From positions 1 to 16,991 of the forward strand of contig JANBQC010000599.1 in the NCBI GenBank assembly GCA_027576995.1: DNA of 16,991 bases, in the 5' to 3' direction. The position numbers and the translations under genes were made by a program. Source of the DNA: Dimargaris cristalligena. Taxonomy: Eukaryota > Kickxellomycota > Dimargaritomycetes > Dimargaritales > Dimargaritaceae. The notes below the pieces were generated by a model, which saw only the letters and a program-made list of their open reading frames with translations, did no database searches and was not told the DNA's origin. This document shows positions 1-10,370 of the stretch, one piece after another (position 1 is the stretch's first letter; each line of letters starts with the position of its first letter).

Positions 1-118
1 TTTCCCTTAGCCAGTTAGTTTTTCCCACTAGACTGAGGCTGCTCCAGTTGGCCCTGATAAGGTTATCAGGCTATATTACCCTGTGGTATTAATTGTGACC
101 ACAACATCCATCATATTC
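1..118. other. Left-edge spacer
   Basis: I see no gene, RNA or repeat here. The only structure noticed is a short self-complementary stretch near 55-70 (gataaggttatc), which is too short to interpret. It lies downstream, in the minus-strand sense, of the broken frame described next. Confidence 0.4.
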
Positions 119-802
119 CTATATTCCCAATTTACTAGGTCTCCGGTTGGTTTTTTGACTTTGATACTCAGTTTCATTGGCCAAGTTGTTGCCTCCGCTA
201 GTCATATAGAGCCACTTACCATTTGGTTTAAATTCAATTCATGAGATGTCTAGAAAATTCTCATGTAATAAACCTAAATGACGAATTCCAGCTGATATCG
301 TATATGACTCATAACAATACCACACTGCTTGTACGCTAGAAACTAGAAGTAAATCAGGTCAATTGGGGTCGATAGCTAATGCTGGCAAAGCGGGAAGGGA
401 ACAGCTCAAATTAATTAAATATCTGCTGAATACATTTAATGAGTATAGAGCAAGACATTATTTGCATAATCCAGTACCAACCATACGAATTTTATACTGC
501 AGAAAATGTCAAACTTAACTGCGTTTCATTCCCAATATCGCACCATTGACCAGCGTACCTAAATCTCGATAGTCATTCGCTAGTTAATGAATACTCTTGC
601 TACCAAACTTGGGGGTAAAATATTGTTCATTTAGGATTAGACAAGCTGGCAGATGGAACTCAGCTGATATAGAAGGATTAAGCTCACCAATAATGGATCT
701 AATGATGCAGTAACAACTTAAAACGCATGGTTTGCAATAGAAAGCGATAATAAGGGAATGGTCATAATGAGTAGGTCGACCCAAGCAACATGATCCTAGC
801 AA
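119..802 (-). pseudogene. Possible decayed beta-propeller (glucose/sorbosone dehydrogenase-like) gene
   Basis: One minus-strand frame runs 228 codons from an ATG at 802 to a TAG at 121-119 and carries about six internal stops, including TAA at 586-584, TGA at 361-359 and TGA at 241-239. The best part, about 118-400, reads like a propeller blade: a stretch around LAIDPN-stop-PDLLLVSS, then IEFKPNGKWLYMTSGGNN. The second TGA sits where a Trp would fit (DIS-stop-IEF). The blade resembles the FxPNGxLYxxxGGN pattern of glucose/sorbosone dehydrogenase-like propellers. About 6 stops in 228 codons is fewer than random sequence of this composition should give, but not drastically so. An intron-split gene, or chance, are the alternatives. 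The upstream part (584-802) has no recognisable motif. No function is claimed. Confidence 0.33.
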
Positions 803-914
803 TGTGGCTAGATCATCATTACAATGGACGGCGGATGATGGTCTCTATTGGGGTCATAAACGTGAGGGTGGGGGCGAAATGCGAGGTAGGGGGAAGGGTC
901 ATCTAAGTGGTAGC

Positions 915-1979
915 CTAGGCACGGGGAGGGCACTTGGGGAGGCTGCTAGTGGTAGTGGGGGCAGGGGGGGTCACGTCGGTGTTGGAAACGGGGGTGGTTT
1001 CGGTAACGGCGGGAGGGGACAGGGTAGCGTCGTAGGCGGGGGTGGTGGTGGCGACCGGGGTGACATCGGTGTTGGAAACGGGGGTGGTTTCGGTAACGGC
1101 GGGAGGGGACAGGGTAGCGGCATAGCCCGGAGTGGTGGTGGCGGCCGGGGGAGTCACGTCGGTGTTAGAGACGGGAGTGTTTTCAGTGACAGCGGGAGGG
1201 GCGACTTCGGAACTGGAGGTAGAACCGGCGGGGGTGGTGGGGGCCGGGGAATCGGTCGGGGTCGAGCTAGCGGCTGTGGTAGTAGGAGAAACCACGGGGG
1301 TGACGGAAGCGGCGCCTCCGCTGGACACGCCATTGGGGGTCAGGGTAACCTGGGGACGGTCGTTGTACAGGTCCAGACGGGGGTCGGCACCCCAGGCAAA
1401 CTGACCAATCATGACGGGGGGGCCATCGACGGGGTAGTTGGCGAAAACCGTGGGGGGGCCCACAATGGAACCACCGGCGACACCTTCAATGGAAATATCG
1501 ATACAGTTCATGTAGAACTCACGGTTGCCCTCGGCGTTAATCCAGGTCCAGGCCATCGTGGCCTTGGGGAGAGTAGGGGCATTCGCGGGGATGACAGCAG
1601 ACAAGGAAAGACCTTCGACATCCACCATACAGGTCATCGTCTTAGTGCGAATGGAAACGAAATCCTTGTCGTCGAGGGAGATGGACACTTCACAATGGCC
1701 ACCCTTGTGCGGGGCATTGTATTTCATCTCCAGTTTCACGGTCTCACCGGCCTTGAAGGTGGACACGGTCTGGCCCTTGGGGTAACGGCAGAGGGGCATG
1801 GAAGCGACACCGAACGAGGCAATGGGGGAGGCACTATCGTAATCGGGGGTACCGGTCTTGCCCTGGCACTGGGCATCGGGACTACCGCGAATGCAGTGGC
1901 TGGAGATGTACTCATGGGCATTGACCATGGAGCTGGCCATGGCCAGGGTGGCGATCGTGATGACAGATTTGAACTGCAT
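915..1979 (-). CDS. Secreted AA11-like lytic polysaccharide monooxygenase with Ser/Thr/Pro-rich repeat tail
   Basis: The frame is a single exon of 354 residues starting at ATG 1979. Residues 1-21 form a signal peptide (hydrophobic core, ending MVNA), so cleavage would expose His22 as the mature N-terminus, as the LPMO copper 'histidine brace' requires. The second ligand is probably His91 in HKGGHC, matching the HxGGxC pattern of AA11 enzymes. The segment around 143-159 (AWTWINAEGNREFYMNC) matches the AA11 signature and supplies the axial Tyr/Phe region. Cys at 29, 38, 64, 96, 117 and 159 can form disulfides. Known AA11 members oxidatively cleave chitin with copper and a reductant, so a role in chitin or cell-wall remodelling is inferred. 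Residues from about 210 to 354 are a low-complexity Thr/Pro/Ser/Val tail with repeats, probably O-glycosylated. No GPI signal is visible. The family call is good; the exact AA family and substrate are less sure. Confidence 0.82.
   Translation of the reverse strand: MQFKSVITIATLAMASSMVNAHEYISSHCIRGSPDAQCQGKTGTPDYDSASPIASFGVASMPLCRYPKGQTVSTFKAGETVKLEMKYNAPHKGGHCEVSISLDDKDFVSIRTKTMTCMVDVEGLSLSAVIPANAPTLPKATMAWTWINAEGNREFYMNCIDISIEGVAGGSIVGPPTVFANYPVDGPPVMIGQFAWGADPRLDLYNDRPQVTLTPNGVSSGGAASVTPVVSPTTTAASSTPTDSPAPTTPAGSTSSSEVAPPAVTENTPVSNTDVTPPAATTTPGYAATLSPPAVTETTPVSNTDVTPVATTTPAYDATLSPPAVTETTPVSNTDVTPPAPTTTSSLPKCPPRA
971..1230. repeat. In-frame tandem repeat, about 90 bp, in the LPMO tail
   Basis: Three copies start at 971, 1061 and 1154, giving periods of 90 and 93 bp. 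The first two are nearly identical, each opening with the same cggtgttggaaacgggggtg core; the third is diverged. Because the period is a multiple of three, the coding frame is kept. Each unit encodes about 30 residues with the core PPAVTETTPVSNTDVTP. Copy-number variation between strains would be expected. Confidence 0.9.
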
Positions 1980-2894
1980 GATTAGAGTGACAAGTGGAGT
2001 ATTAAGTGGGGTAACTAGGTGGGGATTTAGAAAAAAGGTATAGGGTTATGTCAAGGACGTAGAATAAGATTGTTCAAAACAACTGCCGGAGTAGATTGAA
2101 AAGGCTGAAAATAAGTAACTGGGTAATTGGAAAATATGGCGTAGATTAAGCTTGGAATCCTGAACTCGTTATAACCGGTATAACAAAATGTAATGGTGTG
2201 GGTATGGAAATTGTGAGTAGAAAAGTTGGTTAGGAAGGATACGACTAGGAATGAAGACCCAAACAGTTAATTAATTCTGGTTAGCAAAAAAATTGATAGA
2301 AATCAGCTCTAAGCCAAGTTATTTTAACTGATAAATGAGCGAATTAGATTCGTACGACTAATGATAGTAAAGATCAGGGGGGGAATATGATATCCAAAAA
2401 GCACGGCTTTAGAGAGTATCAGAAATTCGGAATGGGGACGGGCAAGTAAGGGGACTGCGGAGAAGATTACTAAAAGATTAATTGTAGTAGAAACTAGCGG
2501 ACGACAAAACTAGGGTTGGATATTAGCCACCGAGACAGACACAGTAAGGTGAATGGGATAGGGGGAAAATGGAAACTAAGTGAAGGAACAGACCAGATGC
2601 TACGCTTCGGTGGATGTGGGATACAGGACAGTATATTAAAGAATCACTGGAGGGGGGCGAACTCAAGGGTATTTATACCCATTTCTTCCCCGCTTAAATG
2701 TATTCCAATAGCCATTTGATACATGAAAGGTGCACCCGAGTAGATGGGTCTTGAACCTAGGCGCCTATCTATTGTCTTCGAGTAGTCTACGGCACTGTGG
2801 CGTTTCACATTCAACCAATTTCTAATCCCGAAAATCTCGCCTGCAACATGGGCCACTAGTGAATTCGTATAGGCCTTGGAATCCTTGCAAAGAA

Positions 2895-2920
2895 AATAAT
2901 AATAATAATAATAATAATAT
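2895..2920. repeat. (ATA)n trinucleotide microsatellite
   Basis: About eight consecutive ATA/TAA units in an otherwise mixed sequence. On the minus strand this would read as a Tyr run inside an open stretch, which argues that the stretch is not a functional gene. Confidence 0.9.
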
Positions 2921-2988
2921 GGAAAGCAAGTGTAATTTATTGAGTGGCCTGGCAATTTTCTCGCCTTTGTCCTGAGCAACCCGTTCCA

Positions 2989-3160
2989 TTAAGGCAAGAT
3001 TTTCGTCTTGAACTTTCGACCATTCAACTCGCCCTGGCCTCCACTCTCCCACCCCAATGCCATGTAGACCTCTTGGACATCTTTGATGAATCCGAGATTA
3101 GCCAATTCAGCACCCCTTAGGCCATTGGGTGTGGGTCCACGACCAATGTTTGCTTAGAGC
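2989..3160 (-). other. Unassigned coding-like open stretch
   Basis: A minus-strand frame of about 57 codons ends at TAA 2991-2989. It includes AELANLGFIKDVQEVYMALG and then a Gly-rich segment, and it follows a pyrimidine-rich tract ending in a possible acceptor (ctctaag) near 3161. After the stop, the same frame stays open down to about 2644. It could be a terminal exon or a gene relic, but I found no upstream exon in phase and recognise no family. Chance remains likely. Confidence 0.18.
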
Positions 3161-6100
3161 TAGGAAGACAGAGAGCAACACTGGCCGCCAAAGTGGGCCA
3201 ACTGCTTACTGGGAAGTAGGAGGATCGGCGGTTAGATTGTCCCGGCAAAGGCAGCTGGGCTGAAGCGAAAAGCCCATAGTGTTGGTAAGTCAACGTTTCA
3301 GGCCGAGTGATATCCCTAATACAGCCTATCACTGCCCCATATGGTTAAGTGGGTTAAAGCCAACGTTGTTGAGGGTGGGCCAATGGGTGTCCCTCCCCAC
3401 TGAGAGCGGGTAAATAAACCGTGGCCTTTTACGAATACTCACGGATAAGGAAAGCGACGCTCTCTTCAGTTCCTTCCTCCGAGTTGGATTCCCAGTTTTG
3501 TCTTATCAGGTGCGAGCTTTTTCCGCACGAATAACTAACCTGTGGATTGTCAATGTGATACCTCCACCTACCCCCCTGCTTTACTAACAATGACGAATAA
3601 AACCTCATTAGCGGGAATGTTATTCATTTTTTGGAGTGATGGATGGCCTAATTCTAGTGTATAAATTGGAAGTGAAGAATGTGGTTTTAAAAATCCTTGC
3701 CAAGAATTATCGCCATTCTTTTTTAGCATGGCCATAATCAACGGCCAAACTCACTATTATAGGTGACTACTGAGCTAGCGAATACCACGCCGCGTTGGCG
3801 TTTCCTGGACCTTCAACCCTGGCTTAGTTTGGACTAACCTGTTTGTCTGGTCAAGCTACTTTTGTGACCATCCGTAAATCAACAAAAATCAAGTGAACAG
3901 ACGGGTTCCCCCAGTTCCGTCGTTCTTTAGAGCCAATTATATGGAAGCAATATTACTGGCCTAACGGCCAACTAGCCAGGGGGGTAGCTATACCATGCGT
4001 GAAGGTGCCAATGGGATACCTATTGCTGCTTCGTGATTACCCACTTTTAGGTTCATATTAATGTTGAAGAACGGTTGGGGAATCGGGGAGGACCGGCGAT
4101 ATGTTAACCCACTAGGTACCTGGTTCCCTTCTACAATGTCATTGGTGGTATACAAGGCTTTATTAAAAAGAATGAGGCCCAGAACGAACATATCACGAAT
4201 GAACATCCGACCCCTTTTGACCAATCTCCCGCTCCGGATAGACCCACCAGAGTAATCAAACTAGCGGTATATCCCTTAGCCGAACTATTGAATGTAGCCC
4301 AAGTAGTCGTATTTGTAAAAGCAACATTGATATCAATTGGCAGGCCGAACTTTGACTTCTACATACCAGCTGCATACCCTAGACAATGGGGCCAAACTAA
4401 TCTCCTCATTTCCCCCACTGTACCCTTTAGGGCTGCGGCAAGCCGACCAAAATAGTTCATCTATTTTCAGGTCAATAATAGGTATACTACAGACGGGTAC
4501 AGGCTTCTTCGCGAAACCACCTTTGAACCATCGTGTTGAAAGGGCAGCAACGAAGGAGGGTAGGGTGAATGTTGGCTGTGAAATGATGGCTCGTTTGGCC
4601 TAAGAATAGAGCTAGCATTGTCAGATAGTTACAATTAAGCCAGTGTGTTTTTATTATTTCTCTTTTTATACAATTAACCTTTGCACCAATCAATCCAGGG
4701 CACGGCCGCGGGCAGTTCAATCCATAGGGAGAAGCAATTATTAACCGATACTGGCGGATGCGTACCATTAGTATACACATCATGTCAGTCCGTTAATCAC
4801 TCGGACCTCATTGGGTACTTCGGCCGTCGAGTGAGGCTGACTACTTAAAAATCCGGGCGTTCGTCTAACCCCACTAGTGGGGAGTACATCACCAGGGCCA
4901 TCATAGCGAATTATTCCCTTTTAGGTAAGCGGCGGGCAATTCCAAGCTCAATCGGCCAAATAGAAAATCGCGGTTTTTATATATGGAGAAGTGGCATGCG
5001 TCATCCCAAGTTCCCTACGCCTTAAGCACAGAATGAGCCTATATGGGTGAAATGGAACACAACTGTGTGGCATTTTAAATTATACGGAGACAAGCAAATT
5101 GGGGGAATATTGATTTTAGCTTGTAATACTTGGAATTAACCGGCATATTCGTTATGTAGCTGAACTTGACCTCTCCCATAACGATATACGGCGACATTGG
5201 CAGTGGCAGGTAAAACGGGGATTCTCAGTTGGGGCTAATGAATATTGAACGCACTATTACAGGTTGTCGACTCATCGTTGCTGATCCTTAAAAATGAGAA
5301 GGACATGTTCATTCACTAATTCTTGGAACTGGCTCATCTAAACTCAAATATAGGTGTACGTCTCCATAATTGGTGGGGGCCCTCCTACATACTCCCATTG
5401 GAGTATACCTCTTGGTTATAGTGGTCGTGCGACATTCGAAGGAGGTTGTCCGGCGAGGATTTTTAATTGGGCATAGTTTCAATTGCCCACATCGTCTTGT
5501 TCAAAGACACTCCCCAGTCTGCTTAGAACAATACTATCTTATCTTTTAGAAGCTAGAGGGCCATAATGGCCGGTAAATCCTAGCCATTGAACCAGAGTGG
5601 ACTTATGGAGTATGGGAGTATGAGGCCTCTACCCCCCTGGTTCAAACCAGCTTCTCACTTTGTCTGCTCTTCTGTGCCAGTCCCATTTCTAGAGATTAGC
5701 CCTCCAAGTAGTCTCGTTAATTCTCCACCAGGGCGATCACGTATGCTAGTCTGGTGCTGTCGATTTTCCCACTCGGACCGCCCTTGAACTCAGTTTTCCC
5801 CACAGAGGATGTGGTGATCGCGATAATGATAGCAATAGCCACCACAGTGGCTCTAATAGCTATGGCGAACACGAAGGTACGGATAACATAGGTAGACCCA
5901 ATGGCTCATAGAGAGGCTCCACCCGAAAACTCTTCCACGAGAAGCTGCCCCTCCTCTGGTGCCAAAATAGGGAGGTGCATTTAAAGACTCCGCCCAATGT
6001 ACCTTTTTCATAGTTAACCACCGTAGCATACTGTTCACTTAATCATATATCGCGTTTTTATTCACATATTCTACTCAATAATAGGTCAAGACTACTGCAG

Positions 6101-6240
6101 TATATAGTCAACTTCACCCATCAAGTCACCCTTAAAAGAAAACCGCAATGAAGTAGGAGGACTCCAGCTTTATATTTACCAAAAAAAAACATCCATCGAT
6201 TTAAGACAGCGGGCCCCAGGGGTTGTTCCGGGCGCTTGGT

Positions 6241-8895
6241 TTAGTCCTCGACCTTCAGGATGATTTTGCCGAGGTTGTGATTGGCCTCCATGTACTCATG
6301 GGCCTGAGCTACCTCTTCCCAAGGGAACACCCGGTCAATACAGATCACGAACTGCTGGTTAGTCACACGGGGCAGAATGTTACTCTCCGTGGCTTGCTTA
6401 AGCTGGCGCTGGTAGGCCAGTGTTCTGGACCGCAGGGTGGATCCGTGTATCTGGGAAACATCAAGTATGGATTGCATTAATGTTACCGCGTTGGAATTAG
6501 CAAGGTAAAGTTATCAGTTCGGTACAAAATTAGACCATTGACTCAAACCGGAAAGTCATTTTTGGGTGTGGTTTATGTAACATTGAACAAGCCATATTCC
6601 GCAATTCTAAAAAAACACAAATATCTTACGTTCAATCTCTTGAATAAAATGGGTGCGATGTTGGCTTCGGAGACTTGGGCACCTGTACAATACAACGGGT
6701 TAATGAACATATCAATCAAGCGCAGTTTAGTTAATTCTTCAGTATAAAGGTGTGGACAGGTGTTGAATCGACAAAACAGCCGCAATTCAAGGACGGTGAA
6801 ACTCCCATACACATATAAATATGTGCCCTTAGACTAAACTTACCGGATAGGAATGCTAGCATCACCATATGGCCATCGACGGTGAGACTTGCCATGTTAC
6901 GATTCCAATAGTCCGCCCCGATATAATCAATGATGACGTCCACGCCGCGGCCTTCGGTTTCACGGTGAATCTAATAGTAGTGAAATTAAACGCAATAGCA
7001 AAGTGATGAGGTGAGATGGATCCCCCGTACAAAAGAATTCCAAGAATGTTTTTACTAACCTCGTTCTATAATGTCTCATGCAAAATAGCGTTAACTGGGA
7101 AGCAGTGGGAACCTAAATACGCGCGGCTATGCACTTACAACTTCAGCAAAATCCTCGGTTCTGTAGTTAATCGTATGTGTAGCACCAAGCTTTCGGCAGT
7201 GTTCGAGCTTCTTATCACTTCCTGCGGTAGTAAAAATACGCTTACTGTTTCAAGCAGGACAAATCAGCAAAATAGTCCACCGGTTAGTCACATGCGTTGT
7301 AGGGCATGTCCAGGATTTCAGTTATGGTTGTGATCAGTGGGAAAGGACTAACTAGGAAGCCTACGGCAGGTGAACCGCCGAGACAGAGAGGCTCATGTTG
7401 AATTATAACTTACGCTCCGATGAATTTGGCAATTTGAATACCGACAGTGCTCACGCCGCTGGCCCCGGCATGGATCAAGATATCATGGCCTATTCGAAAA
7501 ATAAATGGATGGGATGATGGTGCAACATACGTGTTCGTCCACTATGGTTAGGAGTGTTTCTATCGAATGGTTAAAGGGACGGCGTAAATAGTTATCAGAC
7601 TAATACCAGGAATGTGAGGCTAAAGGGACATGTATAACTGGCCACTTACCCCGCTGGAGATTGGCGACTGACTCAATGGACTGCCAGGCAGTGTAACAAT
7701 TCTATGGAGAGTAAGAGTTTGACAAGTACAATTTCATCGGTTAGTTAAATGAAGGAACGGATATGCCTAAGTTTGTAGAAATTGGAACACGTAATAAACA
7801 CACACTAGTTGAGGACCCTTAGGGTCAATACTATTATGGTCAAACTCACCTCCGGAATAGCGGCAGCCGTTTCGAATGACATGGCGGGAGGGATCAGCAT
7901 GGTGGCCATTTGGTCAATGACGCAGTACTAGGGTGAGTGAGAACGTCAGGACAAATATAGTAGTTATTAAGCGAAAATGGTTAACAAATGTAATGGCGAA
8001 AATTTAGACTAAATTCAATGTCAGTCTATCGATCACCTATGCTGCTGAATATCCAATGCTATATTAATCTCTATTTAAGGGCTGTTGTCAAAAATAGCAT
8101 ACCTCAGCGTAGGCCCCTCCGTATAACAGGCCGAAGACTCGGTCGCTGATTTTAAAGCCAGTGACTTGGTGGATGTAAGAGTGAAACGGGGAATATGTAG
8201 ATAATCAATCAGAGGAGTCATTGTCGAGGATTAATTAGATATCAAGCGCTGGGTGTCGAATGATAGGGGGGTTGGCGGATTGGGAATAGAGGAACCGGTG
8301 CCCATTGGGGTTCTAACCAGCCTACACAAGGGAGTTGAGACTCCGATTGTCTATCAAATAACCTACCCTTCGAGCCTAGGGCTTCAATCACCCCGGCCAT
8401 TTCGACGCCTAAAATCGAACTAACCCCGGCGGGTACGGGATAGCGGCCCTCACGCTGTTCAATGTCCATGCGATTGACACCAATGGCCTTGATCTAACGA
8501 AATAATAATAGCCCAAATTCAGATAAGGGTAGATGTCAGGATTAATCAATAAAAAATGGGGGTCTCCGTCTCAGGGGAAGCTCTCGACTTGTGTGCTCCG
8601 TCTATATTATATGCCAATGTGTACCTTCACCAAAATCTCAGTCGGACTAGGAGCTGGACGGGGCACTTCGCCCAATTGAAGTTGGCTACTATCACCTGTA
8701 AAGGGGGGAATAGAAGTCAGAGATGGTATAGTAGGGGGTTATTAACATTCATATCGAGGAACGGGGCAAGTTTACCCCAAATAAACGGAAGACCAACTGT
8801 GGCATTCTACAAAGCGCATTAACATGAAATCGGGGGATTACGTTTAACTTACCAGGTTGGCTAACCAGTACGGCGCGCATTTGAGTAGTAGACAT
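6241..8895 (-). CDS. NAD(P)H:quinone oxidoreductase, PIG3 family (11 exons)
   Basis: Exons (minus strand): 8895-8853, 8695-8625, 8493-8367, 8164-8103, 7927-7850, 7701-7650, 7489-7414, 7244-7139, 6970-6844, 6682-6630, 6450-6241. They sum to 1005 nt, or 334 residues plus stop, the usual PIG3-type length. All ten introns (131-202 nt) are GT-AG, mostly GTAAGT, and all phases agree. The protein is a zinc-free medium-chain dehydrogenase/reductase expected to reduce quinones with NADPH. Its GroES-like half carries MRAVLVSQPG and the family segment NRMDIEQREGRYPVPAG. The cofactor-binding half has HAGASGVSTVG at about residues 151-161, then LGATHTINYRTEDF. The end is highly conserved: GSTLRSRTLAYQ, IDRVFPWEEVAQAHEYMEAN and GKIILKVED. 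The start ATG at 8895 (caccATGtct) opens directly into the conserved N-terminus. It is transcribed away from the Nudix gene. Likely cytosolic: no targeting peptide is seen. Confidence 0.95.
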
Positions 8896-9535
8896 GGTGA
8901 AACTTGCTTAATCAAACGGCAGTAAGTTGAGAAGGAAGAAAGGGGGTTGGGGGAAATGTTGAAGGATAATGCGGGATACATATAAATGAAGGAGGGAAAT
9001 AGGCAGGGTTTTATAAGGTCGACTTGGGCAGGTCCAGGGTTTCAGTTCACCTACGACGTAACACAAATCTATGCAAGGCAAAGCTTAATCGTGACGTAGA
9101 GCCCTGTTTATTACTAATATGGGAGAGGAGATATCGCTTTGACAATGCCGTCGTCCTTCTCTAGTTATCTTTTTCATCCCAAGACGCAGCTCATGGCCCT
9201 CGTAACCGCAGGGGTTTCTTGGGAGTCTCCTCGTCGACTGTGTCCAAATGAATGGGCTCGTCTTATCTTGTCTTGGCAGGCCTCGCCAAGCTGGCACTCT
9301 CTAATCTATTTCTTGCTTACTTCCCATGGTGAGGGAAATGATCCCGCAGCCGTTCCGACTATTTCCGCCCTTGTTCTTACTGCCAGTCTTCTCTATACTC
9401 AAAACTCCGGACTTCCTCCTCTCTATACAGTGAGCACCAGTCTTGTACAATAGCATTCATCGTGTATACATTCGTCCATAGCCACCTTACCAGTACCAGT
9501 ACCATTCCCTGAGTTGAGTCGAGTCGCAGATTAGC
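8896..9535. promoter_or_regulatory. Shared upstream region of the divergent quinone reductase and Nudix genes
   Basis: This 640-bp interval separates two genes transcribed away from each other, so it should hold both promoters. A TATAAAA box candidate for the quinone reductase lies at 9015-9009 on the minus strand, about 115 bp before its ATG. No comparable TATA element is obvious before 9536, where there are short duplications instead (ccagtaccagtacc near 9490, gagttgagtcgagtc near 9511). Open stretches at 9085-9453 on both strands match nothing and are treated as chance. Confidence 0.5.
9009..9015 (-). promoter_or_regulatory. Candidate TATA box for the quinone reductase gene
   Basis: Reads TATAAAA on the minus strand, about 115 bp upstream of the ATG at 8895. 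Position and sequence fit a fungal TATA element, but no transcription start is visible to confirm it. Confidence 0.35.
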
Positions 9536-10370
9536 ATGTCCCAAGTTAACCGACCCAGGGTTGCCGTGGTGGTGGTCCTCTACCGCCGATCTGACCAACG
9601 GGTTCTGATTGGACAGCGAAAAGGAGGACTGGGCAATGGGTGCTGGGAACTACCTGGGGGTTCGATCGAATTCGGAGAAACCTTCACCGATAGCTGTTTA
9701 CGTAAGTCACCAAGGCCCATGGCCTAGCCGCGTGCGCATATCACACGCCACTTCTTGCCTACTATGTTTCATCAACATGACATACCACTTCATAAGAGGC
9801 CCAGCGCTAATGATAAATGACCCGGTAGTTACTTAAGGCTTAGAGCCGACCATGGCTAAACCAATCCCCCGTATCCCTCCTATGCATTGCCTCTTTATTT
9901 ATCCGTCACAGGGGAGATCCGGGAGGAAACGGGCCTGGAGGCCACCGCTGTTCGATTCATTTGCCCAAAGACGATAATATTTCCCGAAGCGCAGAAGCAC
10001 TGGATCAGCCTGTTTTTTTCCGCGGAATGTGTAGACGAGGATCCACAGCCAGTGGTGAGTAATTCACTTGTAATTATTTAATATACGATTGGAATCGCGA
10101 ATATTGAAGGCCCTAGCCTTCCCTTCTATAACCCCCCGCATGTTACTACTCTCCTTGTGAACTAATCCCCGCCCAAATCAAATCACCCGCTGGGACTTTA
10201 TTATGTGATATATATTATTATTATTTCCAATGAAATAGACAATGGAGCCTGATAAGAGTGACGGGTGGATCTGGGCGTCATGGCAAGAGCTCCGACAGCG
10301 CCGCTATTCACCCTTGTTCGGAATTCTCAATGAGCTGGTTGACGACTGCACTGCCGAGCCCTGGCTATGA
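9536..10370 (+). CDS. Nudix hydrolase, NUDT15/MTH1-like (3 exons)
   Basis: Exons 9536-9701, 9912-10054 and 10239-10370 join to 441 nt, or 146 residues plus stop. Donors are GTAAGT and GTGAGT, acceptors cacag and aatag. The spliced Nudix box is perfect: Gly42, x5, Glu48, x7, then REIREETGL at 56-64, with metal-binding Glu57, Glu60 and Glu61 present. Intron 1 splits the Arg56 codon inside the box. The flanking layout (VVVVLYRR, LIGQRKGGLGNGCWELPGG, then HWISLFFSAE and a late GWIWASWQEL) matches NUDT15-type enzymes. Those hydrolyse (oxidised or modified) nucleoside triphosphates such as 8-oxo-dGTP or thio-dGTP to monophosphates, or act on related nucleotides. At 146 residues it is slightly shorter than human NUDT15 (164). 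The ATG is the first in frame and sits just before the conserved core. The substrate is inferred; the fold is certain. Confidence 0.92.

Larger units (their letters stand above)
1980..6240. other. Gene-poor region with no assembled gene
   Basis: Over 4.2 kb I could not build any gene from splice sites and protein similarity on either strand. The upstream region of the LPMO gene begins at 1980, but I see no clear TATA box there. The interval holds a perfect small inverted repeat at 2667-2680 (gggtatttataccc), a trinucleotide repeat at 2895-2920, a poly-A tract at 6181-6189, and open stretches on the minus strand near 2644-3160 and 5660-5790 that resemble coding sequence but match nothing I know. 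An intron-rich gene of unfamiliar type could still be hidden here. Confidence 0.5.

Noticed and set aside
2731..2810. tRNA-like sequence on the minus strand with a B-box-like element (ggttcaagacc) and a nearby gtgccgtag stretch
   Set aside because: The T-arm and anticodon stems have several mismatches, no 7-bp acceptor stem can be formed, and no poly-T follows.
4337..4783. Open stretches of 88 codons (+) and 98 codons (-)
   Set aside because: No recognisable motif, no splice partners and composition no different from the surrounding non-coding DNA.
9085..9453. Overlapping open stretches on both strands upstream of the Nudix gene
   Set aside because: No family resemblance, no in-phase partner exon, and position within a promoter interval.
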